Origin: Treponema sp.
GTDB taxonomy: Bacteria; Spirochaetota; Spirochaetia; Treponematales; Breznakiellaceae
Direction of reading: 5' to 3'
DNA: 15,523 bases
Assembly: GCA_031277045.1 (NCBI GenBank)
Contig: JAISLX010000026.1
Location: forward strand, 1 to 15,523
The notes below the pieces were generated by a model, which worked only from the letters and a program-made list of their open reading frames with translations, was not told the origin of the DNA and made no database searches. Position numbers and translations under genes: made by a program. Positions 1 through 7,702 of this stretch are shown one piece after another (position 1 is the first letter of the stretch; each line of letters starts with the position of its first letter).

Positions 1-1128
1 GGGGAAGGGCGCTTCGGCTTTGAGGAGACCATCTACCTCCTCATGTTCGGCAGCCTGCCTGCCCGGGATCAGCTGGAGGGCTTTTGCAGGCTCCTGGGGG
101 AATGCCGGGTCCTGCCGCCCCATTTTGCCGAGGATTCCATCATGAAGGCCCCTTCCCGGGACATCATGAACAAACTGGGCCGCTCGGTGCTGACCCTGTA
201 TTCCTACGACGAGAAGCCGGAGGATCTGTCCCCGGAAAACGTGCTTCGCCAGTGTATCGAACTCATCGCCCGGTTTCCCACCATCGTGGCCTATTCCTAT
301 ATGGCGAAGAAGCACTATTACGACCACGAGAGCCTCATCATCCACCTGCCCGAATCCTCCTGCCAGAGCGCCGAGACCCTGCTCTCCCTGATTAGGCCGG
401 ATCAGCAGTTCTCCCGGCTGGAAGCGGAGCTTTTGGACCTGGCCCTGATCCTCCACGCGGAACACGGCGGGGGGAACAACTCCACCTTTGCGGTGCACCT
501 GCTCTCCTCGGCGGACACCGACACCTATGCGGCGATCACCGCGGGGATCAACTCCCTCAAGGGCTTTAAGCACGGCGGCGCCAACCTCAAGGTCATGGGC
601 ATGATGACTGAGCTCCAGCAACAGGTCCGCCGCTGGGACAGCGAAGGGGAGGTGGCGGACTACCTGGAACGGATCCTCTCGGGGGAGGCCTACGACCGCT
701 CGGGCCTCATCTACGGCCAGGGCCACGCGGTCTATACCCTCTCGGACCCCCGGGCAGTCCTCCTCCGGGATAAGGCCGCGATCCTCGCGGAGCAAAAACA
801 CCTCACCGACGAGTTTGCCCTGTACCTTCTTATCGAAAAACTCAGCCCCCTGCTTTTCAAAAAAATAAAAGGTTCCGCCAAGGATATTTGTTCCAACGTG
901 GACTTTTATTCCGGCTTTGTGTACAAAATGCTGGGGATCCCCGAAGAATTGTTTACCCCCCTTTTCGCGGTAAGCCGGGTGGCGGGCTGGTGCGCCCACC
1001 GGATGGAGGAGATCATCGCCGGGGGCCGGATTATCCGCCCCGCCTACAAATGCGTCCAGCCCCGTTTGCCGTATGTCCCCCTGGAAAAGCGCCGGGGGGA
1101 AGACCAGGGCCCGGGGAAACGGACATGA
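1..1128 (+). CDS. gltA: Citrate synthase, C-terminal part (5' end outside window)
   Basis: This gene makes citrate from oxaloacetate and acetyl-CoA in the cytosol, the entry step of the TCA or glutamate-synthesis pathway. The frame is open from base 1, so the N-terminus lies outside the window; 375 codons remain. The family signatures are all present: EHGGGNNSTF, then KHGGAN with the first catalytic His at bases 571-573, then GHAVYTLSDPRA with the second catalytic His at 724-726, then NVDFYSG with the catalytic Asp at 901-903. The region ELFTPLFAVSRVAGWCAHRMEE follows, as in known citrate synthases. The GHAVY variant, in place of the commoner GHRVY, is from memory a form seen in clostridial-type enzymes. 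A 2-methylcitrate synthase cannot be excluded by sequence alone. The stop codon overlaps the start of the metal transporter gene by ATGA, so the two are probably translated from one message. Confidence 0.95.
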   Translation, partial: GEGRFGFEETIYLLMFGSLPARDQLEGFCRLLGECRVLPPHFAEDSIMKAPSRDIMNKLGRSVLTLYSYDEKPEDLSPENVLRQCIELIARFPTIVAYSYMAKKHYYDHESLIIHLPESSCQSAETLLSLIRPDQQFSRLEAELLDLALILHAEHGGGNNSTFAVHLLSSADTDTYAAITAGINSLKGFKHGGANLKVMGMMTELQQQVRRWDSEGEVADYLERILSGEAYDRSGLIYGQGHAVYTLSDPRAVLLRDKAAILAEQKHLTDEFALYLLIEKLSPLLFKKIKGSAKDICSNVDFYSGFVYKMLGIPEELFTPLFAVSRVAGWCAHRMEEIIAGGRIIRPAYKCVQPRLPYVPLEKRRGEDQGPGKRT

Positions 1129-1919
1129 CCGTCGGGTGGCTGTGGGCCGCAGGCGGCCTGGGTTTTATTTTTCTTATGACCACACTGGGGGCCGCTATGG
1201 TCTTTCTGTTCGGCGCGTCCGGAGGAGATCATTCGCGGAAAATTTTCCTGGGCTTCGCCGCGGGGGTGATGATCGCGGCTTCCATGTGGGGGCTCCTTGC
1301 CCCCGCCATCGAGGAGGCGGAAGCCCAGGGCTGGCCGGGCTGGATCCCCGCCGCGGGCGGATTCACGCTGGGGGTCCTGTTCCTGTACGCCCTGGATAAG
1401 TTTATCCCCCATCTGCACCCTTCCTCCAATGTTGTGGAGGGGGTTCCCTCCGCGGCGCGGCGCACAACCCTGCTGGTCTGGGCCGTTACGCTACACAACA
1501 TTCCGGAAGGCATGGCGGTGGGCCTGTCCTTCGCCCTGGCGGCCCAGCGTCCCGACATTCCGGGGCTTTACGCATCCGCCCTGGCGCTGGCGCTGGGCAT
1601 CGGCATTCAGAATTTTCCCGAGGGGGCGGCCATCTCCATCCCCCTTAAACAGGAGGGAATGAGTCCGGGCCGGGCCTTCCTGCTGGGCGGCCTTTCCGGC
1701 CTGGTGGAGCCGGTTTTTGGCGCGGCGGCGATTTTTCTTGCCGCGCTGATCGGCCCCCACATGCCCTGGCTTCTGGCCTTTGCCGCGGGCGCCATGATGT
1801 ACGTGGTTGTAGAGGAACTGATCCCCGAGGCGAACCTGGGCAGCCATTCCAATACCGGCACGATAGGGGTTATGGCGGGCTTTTTGCTGATGATGATCCT
1901 CGATGTCGCGCTGGGCTAA
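1125..1919 (+). CDS. ZIP-family divalent metal transporter (GufA/ZupT-like)
   Basis: This 264-residue integral membrane protein very likely imports zinc or another divalent metal across the inner membrane. It shows about eight hydrophobic segments and the two signature metal-binding helices of the ZIP family: HNIPEG at residues 124-129 and QNFPEG at 162-167. A third acidic helix carries MMYVVVEELIPEA near residues 224-236. A short histidine stretch (PHLHPS, 95-100) sits in the loop after the third helix, where ZIP proteins usually have a His-rich metal loop. The start chosen is the ATG that overlaps the citrate synthase stop (ATGA); the frame stays open further upstream, but that part is only out-of-frame citrate synthase sequence. 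A purine-rich GGGGAAAC lies about 6-13 bases upstream. Substrate (Zn, Fe, Mn) cannot be told from sequence. Confidence 0.92.
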   Translation: MTVGWLWAAGGLGFIFLMTTLGAAMVFLFGASGGDHSRKIFLGFAAGVMIAASMWGLLAPAIEEAEAQGWPGWIPAAGGFTLGVLFLYALDKFIPHLHPSSNVVEGVPSAARRTTLLVWAVTLHNIPEGMAVGLSFALAAQRPDIPGLYASALALALGIGIQNFPEGAAISIPLKQEGMSPGRAFLLGGLSGLVEPVFGAAAIFLAALIGPHMPWLLAFAAGAMMYVVVEELIPEANLGSHSNTGTIGVMAGFLLMMILDVALG

Positions 1920-1964
1920 CAGCCTGTTGCGCGTGCGCAGGTGCCACGCACGGGAAGAAATATT

Positions 1965-2043
1965 AACCACGAAGGCGCACGAAGAAAGAGAAGAAGCGGC
2001 AACGCTTGCCATCTCCCCTTTGTGCGCCTTTGTGGTTTTTTCT
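1965..2043 (+). repeat. Stem-loop repeat, copy 1, terminator-like on the + strand
   Basis: Left arm 1965-1984 (AACCACGAAGGCGCACGAAG) pairs with right arm 2018-2037 (CTTTGTGCGCCTTTGTGGTT). Eighteen of 20 pairs are Watson-Crick, and the other two become G-U pairs in a + strand transcript, so the RNA stem is unbroken. A smaller nested hairpin is at 1998-2010 (GGCAA-CGC-TTGCC). The right arm runs into a T-run at 2036-2041. It starts about 45 bases after the ZIP transporter stop, so it probably ends that transcript. The sequence type (ACCACGAAGG ... CCTTTGTGGTT) resembles dispersed intergenic repeats known from many environmental bacteria. It is related to copy 2 downstream. Confidence 0.75.
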
Positions 2044-2105
2044 TCCCCGGTAAGGAAAGCGCCTCACACGCGCCCAGGTGCGAGCCTCTCACGCGGGAAG
2101 ATTTT

Positions 2106-2195
2106 AACCATGAAGGAGGGCACCAAGACGTACGAAGGAAGAGAAGAAGGAGCGGGGTTTGATGTCCTTCCTTTGTGTCCTTTGCGGTTTTTTAT
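2106..2195 (+). repeat. Stem-loop repeat, copy 2 (diverged)
   Basis: This is a second, imperfect version of the element at 1965-2043, in the same orientation. Its left arm begins AACCATGAAGGAGGGCACCA at 2106, and its right arm is CCTTTGTGTCCTTTGCGG at 2170-2187, followed by a T-run at 2188-2193. The left arm has extra bases relative to the right, so the stem contains a bulge. The similarity extends upstream of the stem: both copies are preceded by an AGGTGC-containing stretch and a GGGAAGA motif (1953-1959 and 2095-2101). The unit repeated is therefore longer than the hairpin, roughly 120-135 bp. It lies between the convergent ZIP and rarA genes. Confidence 0.65.
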
Positions 2196-2214
2196 TTGCA
2201 GTGGGGGTCTGCCG

Positions 2215-4503
2215 CTAAGGTTTGCGGGCCGTAAGGAGGAGGCTTTTCCATCTCCAGTTTAGCGGTCCCTGTTTGGCGAGATCCCTTATCGCGGTTTCGA
2301 CAAGCCGGAAGTCCCCGTCCCCCAGTTTGTCCCGGATAAAGGCGCCCCAGCGGGAATGGCCGCTGTCGAACCACAGGTCCAGATCCGCCGCGCCGATAAG
2401 CCGGTCCTCGTTTTGCTCGATGAGTTTTGAGCTGACTTCGAAACCCGCCCCCGCAAAGGCCGCCTCCGGGGCGCCGCTGTCCCAGAACAGGGATTCATTC
2501 CCGTTGAAAAAGGCATCCTCCGCCAGCCGCAGTTTTTCCGCGAGTCCCTCGTCCGCGATAAAGCGGGAGATCCGTTCCCCCAGACGCGGCGGGGATTGCA
2601 GCGCGGCAGCGGTTCCCCCGTCCGCAAGGAGCCGGAAAGCGGCTTCGGCGAATTCCCTGAACAGGGTTTCCGCGCCGGTCCCCCGGCCCATCCGCCGCCA
2701 GGGTTCCCGGGCAAAGACGTGATCGTAGACGGGGCAGCCGAACCGCTGTTCCGCCTCTTCCGGCGCGGGGAGCTTATGCTCCGGGGACACGGCGATCCGG
2801 GGTTGTTCCTCCTCGTCCAGGGTCGCGGCGTAGCGGAGCAGGGTCTCGCGGGCGCTTTCGGTCCCCACAAGGCAGGCGCAGAGCCCTTCCGGACAGCGGC
2901 GCATGCTTTCCCACAGCAGGAGTCCGTCATCTCCCCGGGCGATAAGGATCCGGTCGTGGCGGCTTATGCTGGCTGCCCCCAGGATGCGGTCCCGGTCCGC
3001 CAGCAAAAGGCCGCTGCGCCCCGATTCAAGACGCTTGAACCAGCCTTCCCGGCCTTTGGAGACGGCGGACCAGGTAAGAACCTCGCCGTCCCCCGGCCGT
3101 TCGGCGTCGCCCAGGACGATGGCGGCCTGCAGCTCCCGCTTTCGCAGGACTTCCTCCCGGATTTTCCCCTCGTAACCCGTGCGGCCGGGCATGTAGAACA
3201 GCTTTCCCGCAAGGCCGGATGGCAGGTACTGCTGGGCCGCCCAGTGGTCCCGGTAGGCGTGGGGGTAGATGTAACCTTCCCCGTGGCCGAAACTTTCTCC
3301 GTCCCGGCTGGCGTCCCGCAGGTGGTTGGGCACTTCGGCGTCCTCTTTTTCGACTTCCTTCATCACGTCGAAGAAGTTGAGGGCGGAATTGGACTTGGGG
3401 GCGGTGGCAAGGTACAGGCAGGCTTCTACCAGGGGGAAGTTCCCTTCGGGAAAGCCGATGCGGTCGAAGGCCTGGGCGCAGGCCATGACCACGCCGATGG
3501 CGTTGGGGTCCGCCAGGCCCACGTCCTCCCCGGCCAGGATGATCATGCGGCGGAAGATAAAGCCCGGATCCTCGCCGGCGCGGATCATCTTGGCAAGCCA
3601 GTACAGGGCCCCGTCCGGGTCGCTGCCGCGGACGCTTTTGATAAACGCGCTGATGGTGTCAAAGTGGTAGTCCCCGTCCCGGTCGTAGAGCAGGGCGCGG
3701 CGCTGTATGCTTTCCTCCGCCGCCTCCAGGGAAACGCGGATCTCCGCCCCTTCCGGCGGGGGCCAGCCCTGGCCGGGGGCCTTGTCCGCCGCGGCTTTGC
3801 CGTCTTTCCCGGTCTCCGCCTGGGGGATCCAGACGCTGGTTTCCACCGCCAGTTCCACGGCATTAAGGAGGCTCCGGGCGTCCCCCCCGGCAATTTCCAC
3901 CAGGTGTTCCAGCGCGCCCGGCTCAAAGGCCACCTGCCAGCGTCCGTAACCCCGTTCCCGGTCGGCCAGGCAGCGGCGGGCGGTTTCCTCAAGGTCCGCG
4001 CGGCCCAGGGGCTTAAGCTGGAACACGCGGCTGCGGCTTACCAGGGCCCGGTTCACCTCAAAAAAGGGATTTTCCGTGGTGGCGCCCACCAGGATCACCG
4101 TGCCGTTCTCCACCCAGGGGAGCAGGGCGTCCTGCTGGGCCTTGTTCCAGCGGTGGACTTCGTCAACAAAGAGAATGGTCCTCTTGCCGTAGAGCCGGCG
4201 GCGCTCATCGGCCCGGTCAATGGCTTGCCGTATGTCCTTGATTCCCGCCAGCACCGCGTTCAGGCTCTCAAAAGACGCCCTGGTGGTGTTGGCGATAACA
4301 CGGGCCAGGCTGGTTTTCCCCGTGCCGGGAGGGCCGTAAAAAATAAGCGAGGAAAGCCGGTCCGCCTGTATTGCCCGGCGTAAAAGCCGCCCCGGGCCGA
4401 CAATGTGATCCTGTCCGATAATGTCTTCGAGAGTTTGGGGCCGCATCCGGTCCGCCAGGGGACCTTCCGCCGCCTGAGTCCCGGCGTTAAACAGATCGTC
4501 CAC
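2215..4503 (-). CDS. rarA: RarA/MgsA-type AAA+ ATPase fused to a methyltransferase-like C-terminal domain
   Basis: RarA (MgsA) is a cytoplasmic clamp-loader-like ATPase acting at stalled replication forks. Residues 1-457 cover the whole ordinary RarA protein: Walker A GPPGTGKT at 57-64, Walker B ILFVDE at 110-115, sensor 1 GATTENP at 140-146, SRSR with the arginine finger at 156-159, and the tetramer domain from [12 protein letters not shown] (279-290) to [14 protein letters not shown]. Residues about 470-762 are an extra domain known in cyanobacterial and spirochaetal 'RarA/unknown domain fusion' proteins. It has a Rossmann-like order: [16 protein letters not shown] at 517-532, [10 protein letters not shown] at 593-602 and a [16 protein letters not shown] strand near 625-640. 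This resembles a SAM-methyltransferase fold with a weak SAM motif. The protein is 762 residues against about 430-450 for plain RarA. The start is GTG, the only start codon before an in-frame TAA upstream; its Shine-Dalgarno match is weak. Confidence 0.93.
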   Translation of the reverse strand: MDDLFNAGTQAAEGPLADRMRPQTLEDIIGQDHIVGPGRLLRRAIQADRLSSLIFYGPPGTGKTSLARVIANTTRASFESLNAVLAGIKDIRQAIDRADERRRLYGKRTILFVDEVHRWNKAQQDALLPWVENGTVILVGATTENPFFEVNRALVSRSRVFQLKPLGRADLEETARRCLADRERGYGRWQVAFEPGALEHLVEIAGGDARSLLNAVELAVETSVWIPQAETGKDGKAAADKAPGQGWPPPEGAEIRVSLEAAEESIQRRALLYDRDGDYHFDTISAFIKSVRGSDPDGALYWLAKMIRAGEDPGFIFRRMIILAGEDVGLADPNAIGVVMACAQAFDRIGFPEGNFPLVEACLYLATAPKSNSALNFFDVMKEVEKEDAEVPNHLRDASRDGESFGHGEGYIYPHAYRDHWAAQQYLPSGLAGKLFYMPGRTGYEGKIREEVLRKRELQAAIVLGDAERPGDGEVLTWSAVSKGREGWFKRLESGRSGLLLADRDRILGAASISRHDRILIARGDDGLLLWESMRRCPEGLCACLVGTESARETLLRYAATLDEEEQPRIAVSPEHKLPAPEEAEQRFGCPVYDHVFAREPWRRMGRGTGAETLFREFAEAAFRLLADGGTAAALQSPPRLGERISRFIADEGLAEKLRLAEDAFFNGNESLFWDSGAPEAAFAGAGFEVSSKLIEQNEDRLIGAADLDLWFDSGHSRWGAFIRDKLGDGDFRLVETAIRDLAKQGPLNWRWKSLLLTARKP

Positions 4504-4566
4504 GGGAAGGCCCGGTGATTTCCCCGCCGGGCTGCCGGACGTTTACTGGAAAGCGCGGGCGTAATG

Positions 4567-4586
4567 CCCCGCCTTTTAGGGCGGGG
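4567..4586 (-). terminator. Short GC hairpin between the lipoprotein gene and rarA
   Basis: CCCCGCC (4567-4573) and GGCGGGG (4580-4586) form a perfect 7-bp stem with a 6-base loop. It starts five bases after the lipoprotein stop codon on the minus strand. There is no T-run after it in that direction, so it may be a weak terminator, a 3' end-stabilising structure or a readthrough attenuator before rarA. Confidence 0.4.
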
Positions 4587-4590
4587 AGGG

Positions 4591-5850
4591 TCATTCCTCC
4601 GCGTTCCACTGCCAGCCGCCGCTTCTGGGCCGGTACGACCAGAGCCCCCCGTCGGTGTTGTCCTTCGCCACCCCCCTTCCCTGGACTGACGCGAAGAGGG
4701 TTTGCTCCGAATCAACTTCGGCGGGGGCCTGGAAGATGGCGTTGACGGGTTTCGGCTCGATGGTATCCTTGTAGCGCTTGTTATCGTCCGCCGTGGAGGG
4801 GGCTTTAACGCCGGGTTCCGACATGGTCACGGTTTCTGGCAGGCCCCCGGTAATATTCAGTTCCCGGTACCCGTAAACGTAGTTGTTCGTGGAACTGGAT
4901 GCCTGGGACGCCGCCAGTAACAGGGTTGTCGTGTTCCGGGTCCACACCGCCGCCGCTCCGAAGGGGTTGATGCCGGTATTTCCCTTTGCGGTCGCCGTGG
5001 AACCGGAGACCGTGTACAGGTCCCCGTTACTGCACAGCGCGATAATTTCCACTGTGGGGGTATCCTTAACCCGGATTAACGCCCTCGAGTTTGTGATGCC
5101 GCTTACCTGGGCAAATCCCGAGGAAGGGCTGGTTGAGGAGTATACCCCCCCTCCGTTAGCGGAGAAGTAGTGGTTGGTCCCATCGTATGCCGCCCCGGTT
5201 AACATGCCGGTTCCGGTTTGCAGCAATGTCAGGGCGCCCCCGGCGCTGTGAAAGACCGCGTAATCGCCTGTAGAATTATTGGCCCCTATGTAGAGATTAT
5301 TGGTGGTCAAAGGTTTCCCGGTACTCTCGGTTTCGCTGTAGATGGTCTGGAACCGGGAGTAGGCTCCTGCGGCGGCGGTGTTAACTTTTGTCCATCCCGC
5401 TGATTGATTGAACCGGTACAGTTGAGGCGAATCCACGTTGACCAGCGCGTACAGGGCATCGCTGGTAGCCGCCAGGTCGAAGACCCTCCCCGGCGGCTGG
5501 GGAATCTCCCCCGCGTCCCAGACCCCTTTGGCGTAGCGGTGCAGCGAAGATCCGGCCACGTACATCCCCCAGTCGCCGCTGCCCCTGTCAAAGATCGCCA
5601 TCTTGGTGGGGACCCCCTTGATCCGGGGCTGGCGGGGCTTCACTTCCCGGGAGATCATGTCGAATATGGGGTCCTGGCCGCAGGTGGACAGCAGCAGGGC
5701 CAGGGCGCCGCAGGCCAGGAACCTGCCGCGCCTGTGAGTTTTTATGCCGTTTTTGGTGAAAAAAGCCGTAAAACCCCCGAAAACCGCCGGAATTGACCGG
5801 TTCCCAGCAATCCCAAGGGGCCGTTTGTATTTAGAACTGACGAATTTCAT
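4591..5850 (-). CDS. Putative lipoprotein with beta-propeller-like body
   Basis: This is a 419-residue predicted lipoprotein of unknown function. A hydrophobic stretch (FLACGALALLLST) ends in a loose spirochaete-type lipobox, LSTC, with the acylated Cys at residue 57, followed by GQD. The rest is rich in Ser, Thr, Gly, Tyr and small beta-like repeats of the type ALYALVNVDSPQLYRF, NLYIGANNST, YDGTNHYFSANGGGVYSS and GGLWSYRPRSGGW, which suggests a beta-propeller exposed outside the membrane. The start is ATG 5850, with AGAGG eleven bases ahead; a longer frame reaching 5898 would overlap the preceding gene and lacks this support. Odd feature: about 45 residues, many basic, precede the hydrophobic core, far longer than a normal signal peptide n-region. 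It follows the barrel gene by 13 bases, so the two are very probably co-transcribed and may work together in the outer membrane. Confidence 0.8.
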   Translation of the reverse strand: MKFVSSKYKRPLGIAGNRSIPAVFGGFTAFFTKNGIKTHRRGRFLACGALALLLSTCGQDPIFDMISREVKPRQPRIKGVPTKMAIFDRGSGDWGMYVAGSSLHRYAKGVWDAGEIPQPPGRVFDLAATSDALYALVNVDSPQLYRFNQSAGWTKVNTAAAGAYSRFQTIYSETESTGKPLTTNNLYIGANNSTGDYAVFHSAGGALTLLQTGTGMLTGAAYDGTNHYFSANGGGVYSSTSPSSGFAQVSGITNSRALIRVKDTPTVEIIALCSNGDLYTVSGSTATAKGNTGINPFGAAAVWTRNTTTLLLAASQASSSTNNYVYGYRELNITGGLPETVTMSEPGVKAPSTADDNKRYKDTIEPKPVNAIFQAPAEVDSEQTLFASVQGRGVAKDNTDGGLWSYRPRSGGWQWNAEE

Positions 5851-5863
5851 CTTTCTGCCTCTG

Positions 5864-6565
5864 TTAAAAATGGTAACGGACCGCCAGAGCCGCCTCAAAG
5901 AAATGAGCGTGGACCGACTCGGCAGGGTTGCTGGTTGTCTGGGGAAGCCACCACCATGCGGCGTTTATCCCGACCGACCAGTCCGGGTTGATGCGGAAAT
6001 AAGCCGAGACTCTGGGTTTCATAAAAAAGCCCAGATAACTGTAGCTTTTGGAAGTCCGCAGCTGCTGGGGGGCAATCCCCAGGCCCAGGGACAGGGGAAA
6101 TTCAAAACTTTTGTACACGAATTGGTAGCCCGCCCTTAGGTTAATAGGGACGATGATAAGCATGTGGTCCCCCAGCGTGGGGGCAAACATGCCCTCCAGT
6201 TCGCCGCCCACAAAGACACGGGCCCCCAAAAAGTAGTCGTAGGAAAGGGAACCGGCGCCCCCAATGGTCATGTTGTGGGGAATAGTCCCCCCGCCGGGTC
6301 TGGTAAACGCCACGGGCGCCACAATCCCCACGGAAAGGCCAAAGATCTGATCCCCCGCGGAGTAAAGGCTCGGCATAAAACCGGTCCAGTCGTCCTCCGC
6401 CGGTATGTTCCCGTCTTCCGGAGCGTCCTGGGCCCCCAGCGGGTCCAGAACTGCCGTCAGCAGCGCGGCCGCGCACAAAAAGGACAAAAACGTCCCGCGC
6501 GGAAATTTCCGCCCTCCACCGTTATTTATTGTTTTGCCGGACTGTTTTGTCCCTGTTACCACCAT
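5864..6565 (-). CDS. Small outer-membrane beta-barrel protein
   Basis: This 233-residue protein is probably exported to the outer membrane. A basic N-terminus and a hydrophobic core (TFLSFLCAAALLTAVL) end at a likely signal-peptidase I site, LGA|QD, near residue 45. The mature part is built of alternating beta strands, for example GDQIFGLSVGIVAPVAF, LSYDYFLGARVFVGGEL, INLRAGYQFVYKSFEFPLSLGLGI and FFEAALAVRYHF. The final residue is Phe in a YHF ending, the usual BAM-recognition signal. Size and layout suggest an eight-stranded barrel; it may belong with the T. pallidum TP0733/OmpW-like group, but that is a guess. The start codon is ATG 6565 with AGGAG four bases ahead; the next codon (GTG 6562) has better spacing and is an alternative. 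It heads a minus-strand pair with the lipoprotein gene. Confidence 0.82.
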   Translation of the reverse strand: MVVTGTKQSGKTINNGGGRKFPRGTFLSFLCAAALLTAVLDPLGAQDAPEDGNIPAEDDWTGFMPSLYSAGDQIFGLSVGIVAPVAFTRPGGGTIPHNMTIGGAGSLSYDYFLGARVFVGGELEGMFAPTLGDHMLIIVPINLRAGYQFVYKSFEFPLSLGLGIAPQQLRTSKSYSYLGFFMKPRVSAYFRINPDWSVGINAAWWWLPQTTSNPAESVHAHFFEAALAVRYHF

Positions 6566-6656
6566 AGCACTCCTGTATACCCCGCGGGGACAAATTTTTC
6601 TAGCGGTCTGCCGGGTTTTGAAATGAGTTTGCCCGCATACACAACGGTTTCGCTGC

Positions 6657-6681
6657 CGCGCCGACGGGGATTACCGGCGCG
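6657..6681. repeat. Small GC-rich inverted repeat downstream of the band-7-like gene
   Basis: CGCGCCG (6657-6663) and CGGCGCG (6675-6681) form a 7-bp perfect stem with an 11-base loop. It lies in the 154-base gap between the band-7-like gene and the barrel gene, both on the minus strand. No T-run follows in the minus direction, so its role as a terminator is unproven. I saw no convincing promoter for the barrel gene in this gap. Confidence 0.35.
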
Positions 6682-6719
6682 AAATCGCATACAGTACAAC
6701 AATTCACCGCTTGTAAGAG

Positions 6720-7517
6720 TTACTTGGTCTCCAGCTTCAGGTACTCAAGCAGCACCGGATAGCGGGTTAAAAGCTCCCCGTAACCGGCAAGCTCGTCCAG
6801 CCGGAACCGCGAAGTGATCTGCCGTTCCGCGCGGCCGTCTGTTGCCGCCAGCATATAATCACGTTGCCTGGTCAGGTAATCGGCGTAAAGCTGGCGCAGT
6901 TGTTCATAAAGCCGGAGATCGGGAAAGCGAATCACCGGGATACGGCAGGAAAAGTCCCGAATCTGGGGGAAATTCGAAAGGACCTCCTCCTCCAGCGCGG
7001 CGCTGGACCCGGTTTCCAGAACACGCTGCAGTTCCTCCCCGTCGTCCCCCAGGTTTTCCAGGCGTCTCAGAACAAAAGCCTCAATGTCCGCCGCCAGGGA
7101 CGCGGTCCGGGCTTCCAGTTCTTCCTGATTCTGAATGTCCCATTCCCGAATGAAGGAGATAAGGGAATCCTCGTCAAGGTGAAAGGACAGGACCGCGTCG
7201 AATTCGTAGCCAAAATCCACGTCTACCGCCGCGAAGTCCGCGTACACATCCGCCGAGGGAAGAACCCCCCGGTGGTTTATCCGGCGTTCCATCCAGACAG
7301 GCTGGTAAATCTGGATATGGGTATTGGTGGGGATAAGCTTAAACCAGACCCAGCGGAAATCCCCCTCCCGGATCAGGGCCCCGTCGATGCCGTGGGTTTT
7401 TGACCGCAAGACCCCGTAAGAACCCGGCGGAACCTCAAGCTGAACCCAGCCAAGAAAAAAAACCGTCCCGCCCAGCGCGAGCAGGATAAAAACCACGATA
7501 AAAAATTTCCGCATCAT
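6720..7517 (-). CDS. Single-pass membrane protein resembling SPFH/band-7 proteins
   Basis: The predicted product has 265 residues. One N-terminal transmembrane helix (about residues 5-24, FFIVVFILLALGGTVFFLGW) is followed directly by VQLEVPPGSYGVLRSKTHGI and GALIREGDFRWVWFKLIP. This matches the opening of SPFH/band-7 (HflK/stomatin-like) domains, where a VPPG-type turn leads to strands after the membrane anchor. Later parts, with VDVDFGYEFDAVLSFHLDED and a helix-rich C-terminal half with many Glu, Arg and Leu residues (about 140-255), fit the same architecture. The similarity is by pattern only and function is unknown; such proteins scaffold membrane complexes or proteases. Start: ATG 7517, with AGGA five bases before it; the adjacent ATG 7514 is equally possible. 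The frame extends upstream to 7616, but that part is repeat sequence (7536-7589). The 5' leader is unusually structured. Confidence 0.7.
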   Translation of the reverse strand: MMRKFFIVVFILLALGGTVFFLGWVQLEVPPGSYGVLRSKTHGIDGALIREGDFRWVWFKLIPTNTHIQIYQPVWMERRINHRGVLPSADVYADFAAVDVDFGYEFDAVLSFHLDEDSLISFIREWDIQNQEELEARTASLAADIEAFVLRRLENLGDDGEELQRVLETGSSAALEEEVLSNFPQIRDFSCRIPVIRFPDLRLYEQLRQLYADYLTRQRDYMLAATDGRAERQITSRFRLDELAGYGELLTRYPVLLEYLKLETK

Positions 7518-7535
7518 TGCCGTCCTGAAATATTG

Positions 7536-7589
7536 GACTTGTTCGGTAACCCGGTTGGTTATCTGCCAACCAAAGGTTGGCTTCAAGTC
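7536..7589 (-). repeat. Three-way-junction repeat, copy 1 (upstream of band-7-like gene)
   Basis: An outer 6-bp stem GACTTG (7536-7541)/CAAGTC (7584-7589) encloses two hairpins. The first is GGTAACC (7545-7551)/GGTTATC (7557-7563), with one G-T pair. The second is GCCAACC (7565-7571)/GGTTGGC (7575-7581), perfect with an AAA loop. Its reverse complement matches 9912-9966 along its whole length. In transcription order it ends 18 bases before the ATG at 7517, just ahead of the AGGA ribosome-binding site. Compared with copy 2, several stem positions change on both sides and keep pairing. Confidence 0.85.
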
Positions 7590-7593
7590 TCCC

Positions 7594-7630
7594 AAAAAAC
7601 GCGGGTTTTTTGGCAAAATCCGCGTTTTTT
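7594..7630. terminator. Bidirectional intrinsic-terminator-like hairpin
   Basis: AAAAAACGCGG (7594-7604) and CCGCGTTTTTT (7620-7630) are perfect inverted 11-mers with a 15-base loop. A GC core with an A-tract on one side and a T-tract on the other is the form of a terminator working in both directions. It lies between two divergent genes, inside the presumed leader of the minus-strand band-7-like gene. It would therefore end or attenuate that transcript before the ribosome-binding site. Confidence 0.65.
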
Positions 7631-7647
7631 GTTGTTTTTAAGCGGTT

Positions 7648-7677
7648 GTTGTTCAGAAACTGAAGTTTCTGAACAAC
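7648..7677. repeat. Perfect 14-bp inverted repeat with 2-base centre
   Basis: GTTGTTCAGAAACT (7648-7661) and AGTTTCTGAACAAC (7664-7677) are exact reverse complements separated by GA. A looser pair, AGCGG (7641-7645) and CCGCT (7686-7690), flanks it. The near-perfect palindrome could be a regulator operator, an RNA hairpin at the start of the minus-strand leader, or a dispersed repeat. It forms part of the cluster with the terminator-like hairpin and the three-way-junction repeat. Confidence 0.75.
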
Positions 7678-7702
7678 TCTATTACCCGCTGCGATCCCGC
7701 GT

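Noticed and set aside
1903..2262. Open frames of 73-119 codons across the intergenic region
   Set aside because: They translate the stem-loop repeats and overlap the rarA 3' end. No ribosome-binding site or domain supports them.
2596..4383. Long open frame (595 codons) on the + strand opposite rarA
   Set aside because: It lies wholly antisense to the clear rarA motifs, has a shadow-like composition (Gly, Val, Pro, Ala rich) and no recognisable domain. Long antisense frames are common in GC-rich DNA.
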